Source of the DNA: Streptomyces rubradiris
GTDB lineage: Bacteria > Actinomycetota > Actinomycetes > Streptomycetales > Streptomycetaceae
Assembly: GCF_016860525.1 (NCBI RefSeq)
Contig: NZ_BNEA01000015.1
Location: forward strand, 3,782,001 to 3,846,000
Reading direction: 5' to 3'
DNA length: 64,000 nucleotides
Program-made: the position numbers and the translations under genes
The notes under the pieces: model-generated
Seen by the model: only the letters and a program-made list of their open reading frames with translations
Database searches by the model: none
Told to the model about the DNA's origin: nothing
Shown: positions 57,345-64,000 of the stretch, in pieces
Position numbering within the stretch: the stretch's first letter is position 1
How the letters are laid out: every line of letters starts with the position of its first letter

Positions 57345-57904
57345 TTTGTTTGTTGTCTAGTCCAATTCGGGGTAGGCGCCCTTCGCGTGCCCTAAGTCGA
57401 GGCGAACGGGAGGGGCCGAGGGGCCTTGCATGGCAGTTGAGAGCCATGCGGTCCCGGGTTATCTCGCATCGCGAGATCGGTTTCGCGTGATCCGCGCCAC
57501 AAGCGGGCCGGGTTCGTGTGAAGTCGCGTACGCGAAGCCGGGTGCGGCTGCGTCCAGGGCCGTGATGGGCCGGCCCTCGTCCAGCAACGGAAATCGAGGA
57601 CGGTGCGGACCACTCCTAGCATCCGTTCGCGGACTGCCGTTGGTGCCGGACCTCATCCAGTAGAGGTCGTCCAAGAGGGAGGAGCGGGCTCTCTTTTCCC
57701 CGAGGGCGTCACTGCGGCGACCGGCGCCGGGGCGGCCCTCGGCAATCGTCCCGTCCACGGACAGGAGCCCCCACCCGGCCGCGGGCCCAGTGATCGCCGA
57801 GAACAGGCGGGTCTTCCGCGATGTACTCGGCGTACTCGTCGGCACTGAGGAGGCCGTTCGCCCATCACGTCGTCCGTGCGGAGTCGCTTTTGAGCGGCAC
57901 CGAA
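57345..57904. other. Gene-poor debris to the right of tRNA-Gly
   Basis: 560 bp without a convincing gene. It holds two tandem dyads, GCATGGC/GCCATGC (57428-57449) and ATCTCGC/GCGAGAT (57461-57477). On the minus strand near 57860-57790 there is a short fragment reading GLLSADEYAEYIAEDPPVLG, which looks like former coding sequence but stops soon after. Probably a decayed end of the integrated region. Confidence 0.5.
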
Positions 57905-57908
57905 CTAG

Positions 57909-57926
57909 GGGGTGTATCGAAAGTGG
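57909..57926 (+). repeat. Left terminal inverted repeat of the IS5-like unit
   Basis: GGGGTGTATCGAAAGTGG directly after CTAG; matches the right end with three mismatches. Confidence 0.65.
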
Positions 57927-57968
57927 CGACGGTTCGCTGCTCCTCGAAAAGATCAGTAGCAGTGATGC

Positions 57969-58841
57969 TCACGAAGGTTGCGGACTCTGGGCCGTGCCGT
58001 GGGCCAGGTCGGCCAGTCGTTCCGCGTCGAGGGTGCCGGGTTCGGCCGACCAGAGCACGAGTTGCTGTTCTGGTGCACCGGCGTAGCGGAAGGTGTCCCA
58101 GTCGAGGGCGAGTTCACCGACGAGGGAGTGGGTGATGCGTTTGCTGCCGAAGTCCTGGTGCGCGACGCGGTGCTCGGCCCACCAGACCCGGAATTGCTGA
58201 TCGGCGACGGCCAGCTCGCCCACGAGAGCTGTGAGGGCTGGGTCCGTCGGATTCGTTCCGGCTTCCATCCGCAGGACTTCGACGCATGTGCGGGCCACGT
58301 CTTCCCAGTCCGGGTAGATGTCGCGCATCACGGGGTCGGTGAAGACCATGCGGACGTAGTTGCGCTCGGGCTCGGGCACGGCCGCGAAGTCGCACAGCAG
58401 CTGTGCTGCCAGTGGGTTCCAGGCGAGGATGTCGAGGCGTGGGCCGAAGACGATGGCGGGTGTACCGGTGAGCTGGCCGAGCAGCCGGGTCAGGTGCGGG
58501 TGCACCTTGGGGCGCGGGGACCGGCGCGGCGTCTTGCGGTGTCCGGCGCGCGCGGCCTGGTCGACCAGTCCTTCCACGTACGTCCTCTGGTCGGCGTCCA
58601 GCCGCAGCTCCCGCGAGAGGGACTCGAGCACCGGCGGCGACGGTGCCAGCCGGCCCTGCTCGATGCGTACGTAGTAGTCGGTGCTGATCGCGGCGAGCTC
58701 AGCCACTTCCTCGCGGCGCAGTCCCCGCACGCGGCGTCGGGTGTGGGTGCGCTCGGGGAGCCCGACCTGCGCCGGTGTGAGCTCGCCACGGCGGTGCTTG
58801 AGGAACTCACCGAGCTCACGAAGATGCGCGGAATCAGCCAT
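57969..58841 (-). CDS. XRE-family regulator with MmyB-like ligand domain
   Basis: 290 residues. N-terminal HTH: HLRELGEFLKHRRGELTPAQVGLPERTHTRRRVRGLRREEVAELAAISTDYYVRIEQGRLAPSPPVLESLSRELRL. The MmyB-like C-terminal domain has ARAGHRKT, PAIVFGPRLDILAWNPLAAQLLCDF, RNYVRMVFTDPVMRDIYPDWEDVARTCVEVLRMEAGTNPTDPALTALVGELAVADQQFRVWWAEHRVA and SKRITHSLVGELALDWDTFRYAGAPEQQLVLWSAEPGT. Such regulators usually repress a divergent neighbouring enzyme gene; here the hydrolase starts 149 bp away. Lies inside the IS-bounded unit. Confidence 0.93.
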   Translation of the reverse strand: MADSAHLRELGEFLKHRRGELTPAQVGLPERTHTRRRVRGLRREEVAELAAISTDYYVRIEQGRLAPSPPVLESLSRELRLDADQRTYVEGLVDQAARAGHRKTPRRSPRPKVHPHLTRLLGQLTGTPAIVFGPRLDILAWNPLAAQLLCDFAAVPEPERNYVRMVFTDPVMRDIYPDWEDVARTCVEVLRMEAGTNPTDPALTALVGELAVADQQFRVWWAEHRVAHQDFGSKRITHSLVGELALDWDTFRYAGAPEQQLVLWSAEPGTLDAERLADLAHGTAQSPQPS

Positions 58842-58990
58842 TCCTCCAGCATGGCACCGAGGGAAAAGCTCTGCCTGGGAGAGATCCTTCCTAGGAAGCA
58901 GCCCGACCTTCCCGGGCCCCGGCCGTCGGCCGGACAGTGGACACAGGCCCGCAGATCGCCGGCCGGCACTGATTCCCCCAGGAGCAGAAC

Positions 58991-59878
58991 ATGAGGACCG
59001 ACGTCCGTTTCCCCACCAACGGCCTGGAGCTCGCCGGTCACCTCTACCTTCCCGAGGACAGCGACGGCCCGCTCGCCGCCATCGTCGTCGGCCACCCCAC
59101 GACCGGAGTCAAGGAGCAGGCGCCGGCGGTGTACGCCACACGCCTGGTCAAGGAAGGGTTCGCCGTCCTGACCTTCGACGCCGCCTTCCAGGGCGAATCC
59201 GAGGGCATGCCCCGCGGCCTGGAGGACCCCTTCCAGCGCGCCGAGGACTTCCGCGCGGCGGTCACCTACCTCACCACCCGCCCCGAGATCGACCCAGACC
59301 GCATCGGCGTGATGGGCGTGTGCGGCTCCGGCGCCTATGCCCCCTACGCCGCCCAGACCGACCACCGGATGAAGGCCGTGGCCGGCGTCTCCGGGACCGA
59401 CGTTCCCAGCTTCTTCCGCGGCGCCGACCCCGAGGGCTGGCAGCAGATGGTGGCAAACTCCGGAAACCTCCGCAGCGCCGAAGCCGCCGGCAAGCCCGCG
59501 ACGACGTTTGCCGTGCTTCCCGAGACGGCCGATGCCGACACCCCCGCCCCGGTCGCCGAGTTCATCGACTACTACAAGACGCCCCGCGGCAGGCACCCGC
59601 GCTCCACGGGAGACGTGGTCGTGCGCAGCGCGGATCTCCTCGACCAGTTCGACTCCTTCGCCGACGTCGCCAAGATCGCGCCTCGCCCGCTGCTCATGAT
59701 CGCCGGCACCGAGGCGGTGACCCGTGGTTTCTCCGAGAAGGCCGTCGCCGACAGCCCCGGCAACGCCGAGCTGTTCCTCGTCGAGGGCGCCACCCACGTT
59801 GACCTGTACGACCGCGACCAGTACGTGACTCCCGCCGTCGCCAAGCTGGCCGAGTTCTTCAGCAAGCACCTCGGCTGA
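58991..59878 (+). CDS. Alpha/beta hydrolase (YcjY/dienelactone-hydrolase-like)
   Basis: 295 residues with AGGAGCAG upstream of the ATG. DVRFPTNGLELAGHLYLPEDSDGPLAAIVVGHPTTGVKEQAPAVYATRLVKEGFAVLTFDAAFQGESEG, then the nucleophile elbow IGVMGVCGSGAYAPYAAQTD, where the GxCxSG form puts Cys in the usual Ser position as in dienelactone hydrolases. VKEGFAV... and VEGATHVDLYDRDQYV supply the acid/His end. YcjY-type enzymes of this kind are common next to MmyB-like regulators, as here (divergent, 149 bp). Substrate unknown. Confidence 0.9.
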   Translation: MRTDVRFPTNGLELAGHLYLPEDSDGPLAAIVVGHPTTGVKEQAPAVYATRLVKEGFAVLTFDAAFQGESEGMPRGLEDPFQRAEDFRAAVTYLTTRPEIDPDRIGVMGVCGSGAYAPYAAQTDHRMKAVAGVSGTDVPSFFRGADPEGWQQMVANSGNLRSAEAAGKPATTFAVLPETADADTPAPVAEFIDYYKTPRGRHPRSTGDVVVRSADLLDQFDSFADVAKIAPRPLLMIAGTEAVTRGFSEKAVADSPGNAELFLVEGATHVDLYDRDQYVTPAVAKLAEFFSKHLG

Positions 59879-59967
59879 GCCGGCAAGCGTGAGCGGTCAT
59901 CCAGCGGACGCCTCGTCCGCGCTGCGGGTAGATCCCCTTGGTCAGGGTGGAACGTCCCCGGCGAGAG

Positions 59968-60507
59968 TCAGGCGCCCGAGTGTCGCGAAGGTGCTGGTCG
60001 CAGCCACTCTCCGATGGCTGCGACCAGCACCATGGCCTCGTAGCGAACGGCAAGCTTGCCGTATCTCGTGGCGACCGCGCGATGTCTCTTGAGGCGGTTG
60101 ATCCCACACTCGACCGCATGGCGCTCGCGGTAGTCGACCGGGTCGAAATGAGGCGGCCGGCCACCGCGGGAGCCGAGTTTTCGGCGGTTGCGTGCCTGGT
60201 CGGCCTTCTCGGGAATGGTGCATCGGATCCCTCGCCGACGCAGGTAGGCGCGGTTCCTGCGGGAGGCGTACGCCTTGTCAGCACGCACCCGACTGGGACG
60301 GATGCGTGGCCGGCCGGGCCCAATGCGAGGCACGCAGACCTTATCCGGCACCGGTTCGAACTGCGGAGAGTCCCGCGCTGCCCGGCCGTGACCACGGTCG
60401 ATCAACCGCCGCCGAGGCCAGACGGGCGGCCGCCCCGCCCTGGCCCCCTTCGGCAACAACGGCTCCAGCACCGCCAACTGCTCGTCCGTGAGATCTCCCC
60501 GACCCAT
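59968..60507 (-). pseudogene. IS5-family transposase, internally deleted
   Basis: The N-terminus [20 protein letters not shown], then [12 protein letters not shown], is followed directly by [124 protein letters not shown]. The DDE second Asp region (RADKAYASR) and the Glu region ([10 protein letters not shown]) remain, but the ~120 residues with the first catalytic Asp are missing. Bases just before DSPQF read VVTAGQRG in another frame, marking the deletion/frameshift joint. Not functional. Confidence 0.88.
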
Positions 60508-60534
60508 GAACCACGATCATTCACAGCCCAAGAT

Positions 60535-60552
60535 CCACTTTCGACACACGGC
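60535..60552 (-). repeat. Right terminal inverted repeat of the IS5-like unit
   Basis: Read inward: GCCGTGTGTCGAAAGTGG, 28 bp upstream of the transposase start and flanked outside by CTAG. Confidence 0.75.
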
Positions 60553-60739
60553 CTAGTCCAGGCCCCGGGCAGCGACGGCAACCACCAACAGTTCCGCCTC
60601 GGCTGACCGAGCGAGAGCAGCGGCGGGACCTTCAACGCCCTTGGCCCAGCAGAGGTCCCGGACCGGCTCACAGCCTCGCGGTTGTCCAACGTCCCGACGG
60701 CTGCCGTGCCACCCTCGGCGATGTCCACGCTTTCCGAGC

Positions 60740-60781
60740 ATGGTGAAGCCCGGCACCCAATGGGATGCCGGGCTTCACCAT
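60740..60781. terminator. Strong hairpin (16-bp stem) downstream of the DUF317 gene
   Basis: ATGGTGAAGCCCGGCA / TGCCGGGCTTCACCAT with a 10-nt loop that can pair further (CCC/GGG). The surrounding gap 60557-60883 has no supported gene. Confidence 0.85.
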
Positions 60782-60883
60782 TCCGGTCGGGGCGGAAGCG
60801 ACCGAGGCCATGTCGTAGTTCGGGCGCGTAACGGCCCCGGTCCACAGGCCCTCGGGTTTATCCGCCCGTATCGGACTGGGCCG

Positions 60884-61738
60884 TCAGATGGCCGGAGCGC
60901 GCAGGAGGCGGTCACGGGTGCTCTCCGGGAGCACCCGGCGCAGGACTGGCGCGGTGGTGCTGACCGAGCGGGCGAAGGCGGCGACCAGGTCGTGGGGGAC
61001 GCCGGAGCTGAAGGATGCCGCCCACAGGCATCCCCCGCCGAGCACCGGCTCGGCCCACGCCTGCCACCCGTCCAGCTCGTCGCGGGTGAGGGCCTGGGGG
61101 TCGCCGTCCTGGATGAGGGGCGGCACCGTGCCGTAGCTGAGGTGGGTGGTGAAGGTCGCGTCCATCGCTCCCGTGTGCGGCTGGTCGATGTCGAGGAGCC
61201 AGCCGTGCCCGGTGACCGCCTCAAGGACCAGCTCGGTGCCGCCGAACGGAGTTGCGGGGTGCCGGCGTGCGTCGAGCGCGACGAGGAAGTCGGCGATGGC
61301 CTCCCCGGGGATATCGGGGGTGAAGTACGCCGACCACTGCGCGAGCGGGCTGCTCGTGTCGGCGTGGGCCGATACGTGCCAGGCGATCGGCAGGTCGCCG
61401 AGCAGGAACGGCTCGTCCGCCAGGACCCATTGGGCCCACCGCAGTGTGTCGGGGCTGAGGTGCAAGACGGTGCTGCGCACAACCTGCCGGTCCTCCGGTG
61501 CCTCCTGCGGCTCCCGCAGGCCGCGGACCATCGTCAGACTCGTCCAGCCCATAGCGGTGAGGGTGTCGGCGACGGTGTCGTAGAGGCGACCGTCGTCGCC
61601 GGCCAAGTGGCGGGGGCCGACCCAGCAGATCGCCGGGACGCGGCCGGGGGTGGAGGGATCGAGTGGGATGTCGGGGCTCAGGGGCACCTCCAGGGTGAGG
61701 GGATCTACTGGCCTCCGCACGCGGTACGGCGGGGACAA
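60884..61738 (-). CDS. DUF317 domain protein
   Basis: 284 residues. It contains VPAICWVGPRHLAGDDGRLYDTVADTLTAMGWTSLTM (the PRHLAG signature), LHLSPDTLRWAQWVLADEPFLLGDLPIAWHVSAHADTSSPLAQWSAYFTPDIPGEAIADFLVALD and LVLEAVTGHGWLLDIDQPHTGAMDATFTTH. DUF317 proteins are a Streptomyces family concentrated on integrative elements and plasmids; function unknown. Its position between the IS unit and the broken integrase fits an integrated element. Confidence 0.88.
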   Translation of the reverse strand: MSPPYRVRRPVDPLTLEVPLSPDIPLDPSTPGRVPAICWVGPRHLAGDDGRLYDTVADTLTAMGWTSLTMVRGLREPQEAPEDRQVVRSTVLHLSPDTLRWAQWVLADEPFLLGDLPIAWHVSAHADTSSPLAQWSAYFTPDIPGEAIADFLVALDARRHPATPFGGTELVLEAVTGHGWLLDIDQPHTGAMDATFTTHLSYGTVPPLIQDGDPQALTRDELDGWQAWAEPVLGGGCLWAASFSSGVPHDLVAAFARSVSTTAPVLRRVLPESTRDRLLRAPAI

Positions 61739-61902
61739 GGCGGTGGCTGAACGGCAGACTGCCAGGCCAGTTTTACGGTGACCTCGGGTGACAGCGAACC
61801 CCGAGGAAGTCCGTGGGCATCACCCGGGAAGTGCTGTGCCGTGAGCCGGACAGGTTCTACCTGGTCCTGCGTGTAGCCGGCCGGACTCGCGTGCGTGCGT
61901 CC

Positions 61903-63053
61903 TCATCCTTCGCGCGCTGTGCGCTTGTCGGCGAGCGACTCGCTCAGTTGCTGCCGGACCTCGGCGTCGATGCCCTGGACCAGCTTGCGCTGGTGCTTCG
62001 CCGTCGAGTGCTGGTAGATCAGCTGGGCGCGCTCCGAGGACTGGCCGGCGCGGACCATGAGGTCCTTCAGCTTGGCGCCGGAGTCGGCGGCGAGGGTGTT
62101 GCCGGTGTGCCTGAGGTCGTAGAAGCGGAAGTTGTCCGGCATGCCGACCTGCTTCCTGGCCTTGCGTCACTTGCGGCCGAAGGTCGAGCGGCGGAACGGA
62201 GCGCCCTTCTCGCCTACGAAGAGGAGGCCGTCCGGCTCCTTCTCCGCGAACCACCGAAGGTGCCGGCGCAGCTCCGGCAGCAGGAAGTCGGGCAGGTACA
62301 CGTGCGCTTGCCCGCGCGGGTCTTGGGGGCGCCGGTGACCCGCTTACCGTTCGTCAGCTCCGGCGAGGCGTGCGTGATCCGCAGGGAGCACTCGTCGAGA
62401 TCGACACTGTGCCGGCGCAGCTCGGCCAGTTCCTCGGGGCGGAGAGAGGCGAAGGCGCCGAGCAGGACCATGAGCCGCCAGCGCGGGCCCATGGCGTCGG
62501 CGAGGTCGAAGACCTGCTCCACGGTCGCGGTGGGGCGCTCGTCGGCCTCCTCGTTGCCGGCGCCCTTGATGCGGCACGGGTTGGTCGGGAGCAGGTCGTC
62601 GTCGACCGCGGTCTGGAGGATCGCCTTCAGCAGCCGGTACGACTTGGCGACCGTGGTGGCGCCCGTCGCCTTTCGCCGTTCGGCACGCCAGGCGCGGACG
62701 GAGGGCGGGGTGATCTCGTCCAGGTCTTTGCCGCCGAAGGCCGGCAGGATGTGCAGGCGGAGCAGGCCGCTGTAGCGGTCGACCGTGGTCGGTGCCAGGC
62801 CGCGCTCTTCCAGCCACCGCAGGGCGTACTTCTCGAAGTTGACCGCGCCGGCGTCCGGGTTCCGCCACTGGTTGCGGTCGATGTCCGCGCGGACCAGGTT
62901 GAGCCAGTCCTGCGCGTCGGTCTTGGTGTCGAACGTCTCGGGGGCCTTGTGGCGGGTCCCGTCCGGGCCGACGTAACGGGCCTGCCACCGGCCCGAGGCG
63001 AGCCGGCGTACGGTGCCGAACTCGCGTCGGCGCTGTGGTCTGCGTCCTGCCAT
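61903..63053 (-). pseudogene. Tyrosine site-specific integrase, broken by frameshift and nonsense
   Basis: Starts MAGRRPQRRREFGTVRRLAS with an N-terminal DNA-binding domain (GRWQARYVGPDGTRHKAPETFDTKTDAQDWLNLV) and SAM-like core domain (VDRYSGLLRLHILPAFGGKDLDEITPPSVRAWRAERR). The first catalytic Arg is in FASLRPEELAELRRH. After KTRAGKRT one G is missing (about 62300); restoring it gives VYLPDFLLPELRRHLRWFAE and FRRSTFGRK, then a TGA at ~62169 where relatives have Trp, then RKARKQVGMPDNFRFYDLRHTG (Arg-His box) and LIYQHSTAKHQRKLV (Tyr). Two lesions make a functional integrase unlikely. Overlaps the excisionase gene by 1 bp. Confidence 0.9.
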
Positions 63054-63265
63054 CAGGCTGCCCTCCCGTACCGGAGGCGGGTGCGGCGGACCGGCTCGAC
63101 GGTGCGTGCCTCGATGTACTCGGTGACGGCGCTCTCCGGGATGCGGACCGGGCGGCCGAGCTTGACGTAGCGGATGCGGCGTTCGGCGATGAGGCGGCGC
63201 ACGAACCGTTCGCCCGTGCCGAGTTGTTCGGCGGCTTCGCCCACCGTCAGCAGACGGTCAGCCAT
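63053..63265 (-). CDS. Excisionase-like HTH protein
   Basis: 70 residues: MADRLLTVGEAAEQLGTGER, then FVRRLIAERRIRYVKLGRPVRIPESAVTEYIEARTVEPVRR, the winged-helix excisionase/AlpA (HTH_17) fold. Encoded immediately upstream of the integrase (stop and start share one base), the xis-int order of actinomycete integrative elements. It would direct excision if the integrase worked. Confidence 0.92.
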   Translation of the reverse strand: MADRLLTVGEAAEQLGTGERFVRRLIAERRIRYVKLGRPVRIPESAVTEYIEARTVEPVRRTRLRYGRAA

Positions 63266-63421
63266 GGGTGATCACCTCCTTCGGGGCGCGCTGAAGACGG
63301 AAGCGAGCAGGGGGTATTGCGGGTGGGCGCAAGTGCGGTGGCTCCTCACTCGGGGCGGAGGCGGGGCGGCGGTTCTGGAGGTGGGGGCGGCGTGGGGGTT
63401 CTCGGAGTGGCGAAGTCGGGT

Positions 63422-63679
63422 TCAGGTGGTCGCCGGGCCGCGGAGGAGGGCCGGGACCGGCACGTGCAGCGCCTGTGCGATGGCGACCAGGTCGTCGATG
63501 TCGCAGCGGCGCTGCGCGCGTTCGATGCGGGACAGCATCGTGTTGGACATCGGCCGGCCGAGAGCGGTGACACGAGCGGCAAGCTCCCGCTGCGGGAGAC
63601 CGCGCTCGGTGCGGAGAATTTCGATGTTCCGGGCGGCCCTTATTCCGGCTGGGCCGATTTCCAGTGAACGTGCTGCCAT
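63422..63679 (-). CDS. XRE-family DNA-binding protein
   Basis: 85 residues from ATG at 63679 (GGAG two bases upstream, short spacing; the frame is open to 63898 but lacks support). HTH: GIRAARNIEILRTERGLPQRELAARVTALGRPMSNTMLSRIERAQRRCDIDDLVAIAQALHVPVPALL. Probably the control-region repressor of the integrated element, 156 bp upstream of the excisionase gene. The gap 63266-63421 has no gene. Confidence 0.85.
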   Translation of the reverse strand: MAARSLEIGPAGIRAARNIEILRTERGLPQRELAARVTALGRPMSNTMLSRIERAQRRCDIDDLVAIAQALHVPVPALLRGPATT

Positions 63680-64000
63680 GGCTCCGTTGTAGCGTGCACT
63701 CGCCGGTTTGGTTAACCGGCGATCGTCGGCTATGTTGCGCCCCGCGCACACGGCACGCGGGGGTACGCCCATCTCGTCAGCCCGCGCGTCGAGCAGCGCC
63801 GACAGGGTGTCTGACGTGGGGTGTTGTGTTGTAGCTTCGCCGCCCGCAGACGTCAACGGTTTGTCGATGTGATCCTTCTGGCTCGGGTTCCTGGGCAACT
63901 ATTTGGTCAGCGGCCGATCGTGCCCTACCGTTTTCCCACCGCCCTCTCCGACCTGTTTTCCGACCGCCTTTCTGCCGTCAGAGATCTGGCCGTTTGGGGC
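63680..64000. other. No gene seen; upstream region of the XRE gene
   Basis: 321 bp to the window edge, lower in GC than most of the window. Contains GGTTAACC-like dyad GGTTTGGTTAACC (63702-63714). Probably the divergent control region of the element. Confidence 0.4.

Larger units (their letters stand above)
57909..60552. mobile_element. IS5-like unit enclosing an XRE regulator and a hydrolase gene
   Basis: Both ends carry an 18-bp inverted repeat (left GGGGTGTATCGAAAGTGG, right reading inward GCCGTGTGTCGAAAGTGG; 15/18 identical), each immediately bordered by CTAG (57905-57908 and 60553-60556). CTAG fits the YTAR target of the IS5 subgroup. Inside are a MmyB-like XRE regulator (-), a hydrolase (+) and, next to the right repeat, an internally deleted IS5-family transposase (-). 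Alternative: the two ends come from different IS copies, and the transposase's own second end is a degenerate sequence near 59977-59993. Confidence 0.6.

Noticed and set aside
57459..57845. A 128-codon minus-strand gene
   Set aside because: No ribosome site, and sequence resembling real coding lies in a different frame that stops quickly; treated as debris.
60553..60845. Minus-strand open frames between the IS unit and the DUF317 gene
   Set aside because: They run through the 60740-60781 terminator hairpin and match nothing I recognise.
57313..64000. A second copy of the tRNA-Gly 3' end (attR)
   Set aside because: Looked for the T-arm/acceptor sequence across the accessory region and found none; it may lie beyond the window.

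Overview
The window is a piece of a high-GC actinomycete chromosome, almost certainly Streptomyces. Evidence: pervasive GC-rich third codon positions, frequent GTG/TTG starts, the dnaK-grpE-dnaJ-hspR operon with HAIR-type operators, a 191-residue dCTP deaminase, and many genes typical of the conserved Streptomyces core (DUF5063, DUF3151, DUF2617, SURF1, YbjN, Yip1 proteins).

Left third (1-18 kb): a partial S9 peptidase, a methyltransferase with a repeat-built N-terminus, SURF1, an ECF sigma factor coupled to a one-pass membrane protein, then aspartokinase followed by an aspartate-semialdehyde-dehydrogenase paralogue that has lost three of four active-site residues. Then recR-ybaB, a solo SLATT protein, a Ser/Thr kinase with an extracellular domain, a class III aminotransferase with a GntR regulator, and purA.

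Middle (18-41 kb): a kinase-like gene with degenerate motifs, a P450 preceded by a nine-unit 30-bp minisatellite, a four-gene overlapping operon (hydrolase, acyltransferase, histidine kinase, response regulator), a tryptophan-to-anthranilate set (formamidase-like hydrolase, kynureninase, tryptophan dioxygenase), an MFS pseudogene, fba, pyrE, an aldose epimerase, a membrane spermidine-synthase-like protein, an aminotransferase and clpB.

41-46 kb holds the most unusual locus. A short secreted peptide with four DSSW motifs is translationally coupled to a truncated Rieske-like protein that lacks both histidine ligands. It is divergent from an orphan LuxR-type regulator, and a paralogous regulator lies next to that. 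I infer a peptide/regulator system.

46-57 kb returns to core: hspR-dnaJ-grpE-dnaK, an MraY-like protein without key acidic/Asn residues, an EtfD-like Fe-S reductase, an ABM monooxygenase, Yip1, a phosphoribosyltransferase, dcd and tRNA-Gly(CCC).

From tRNA-Gly to the right edge (57.3-64 kb) the sequence is accessory: gene-poor debris, an IS5-like unit bounded by 18-bp inverted repeats and CTAG that encloses an XRE regulator and a hydrolase, a deleted transposase, a DUF317 gene, a broken tyrosine integrase, an excisionase and an XRE repressor. This looks like a decaying integrative element at the tRNA.

Convergent gene pairs are mostly separated by long perfect hairpins, listed as terminators. 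All assignments come from reading the sequence; no searches were run.
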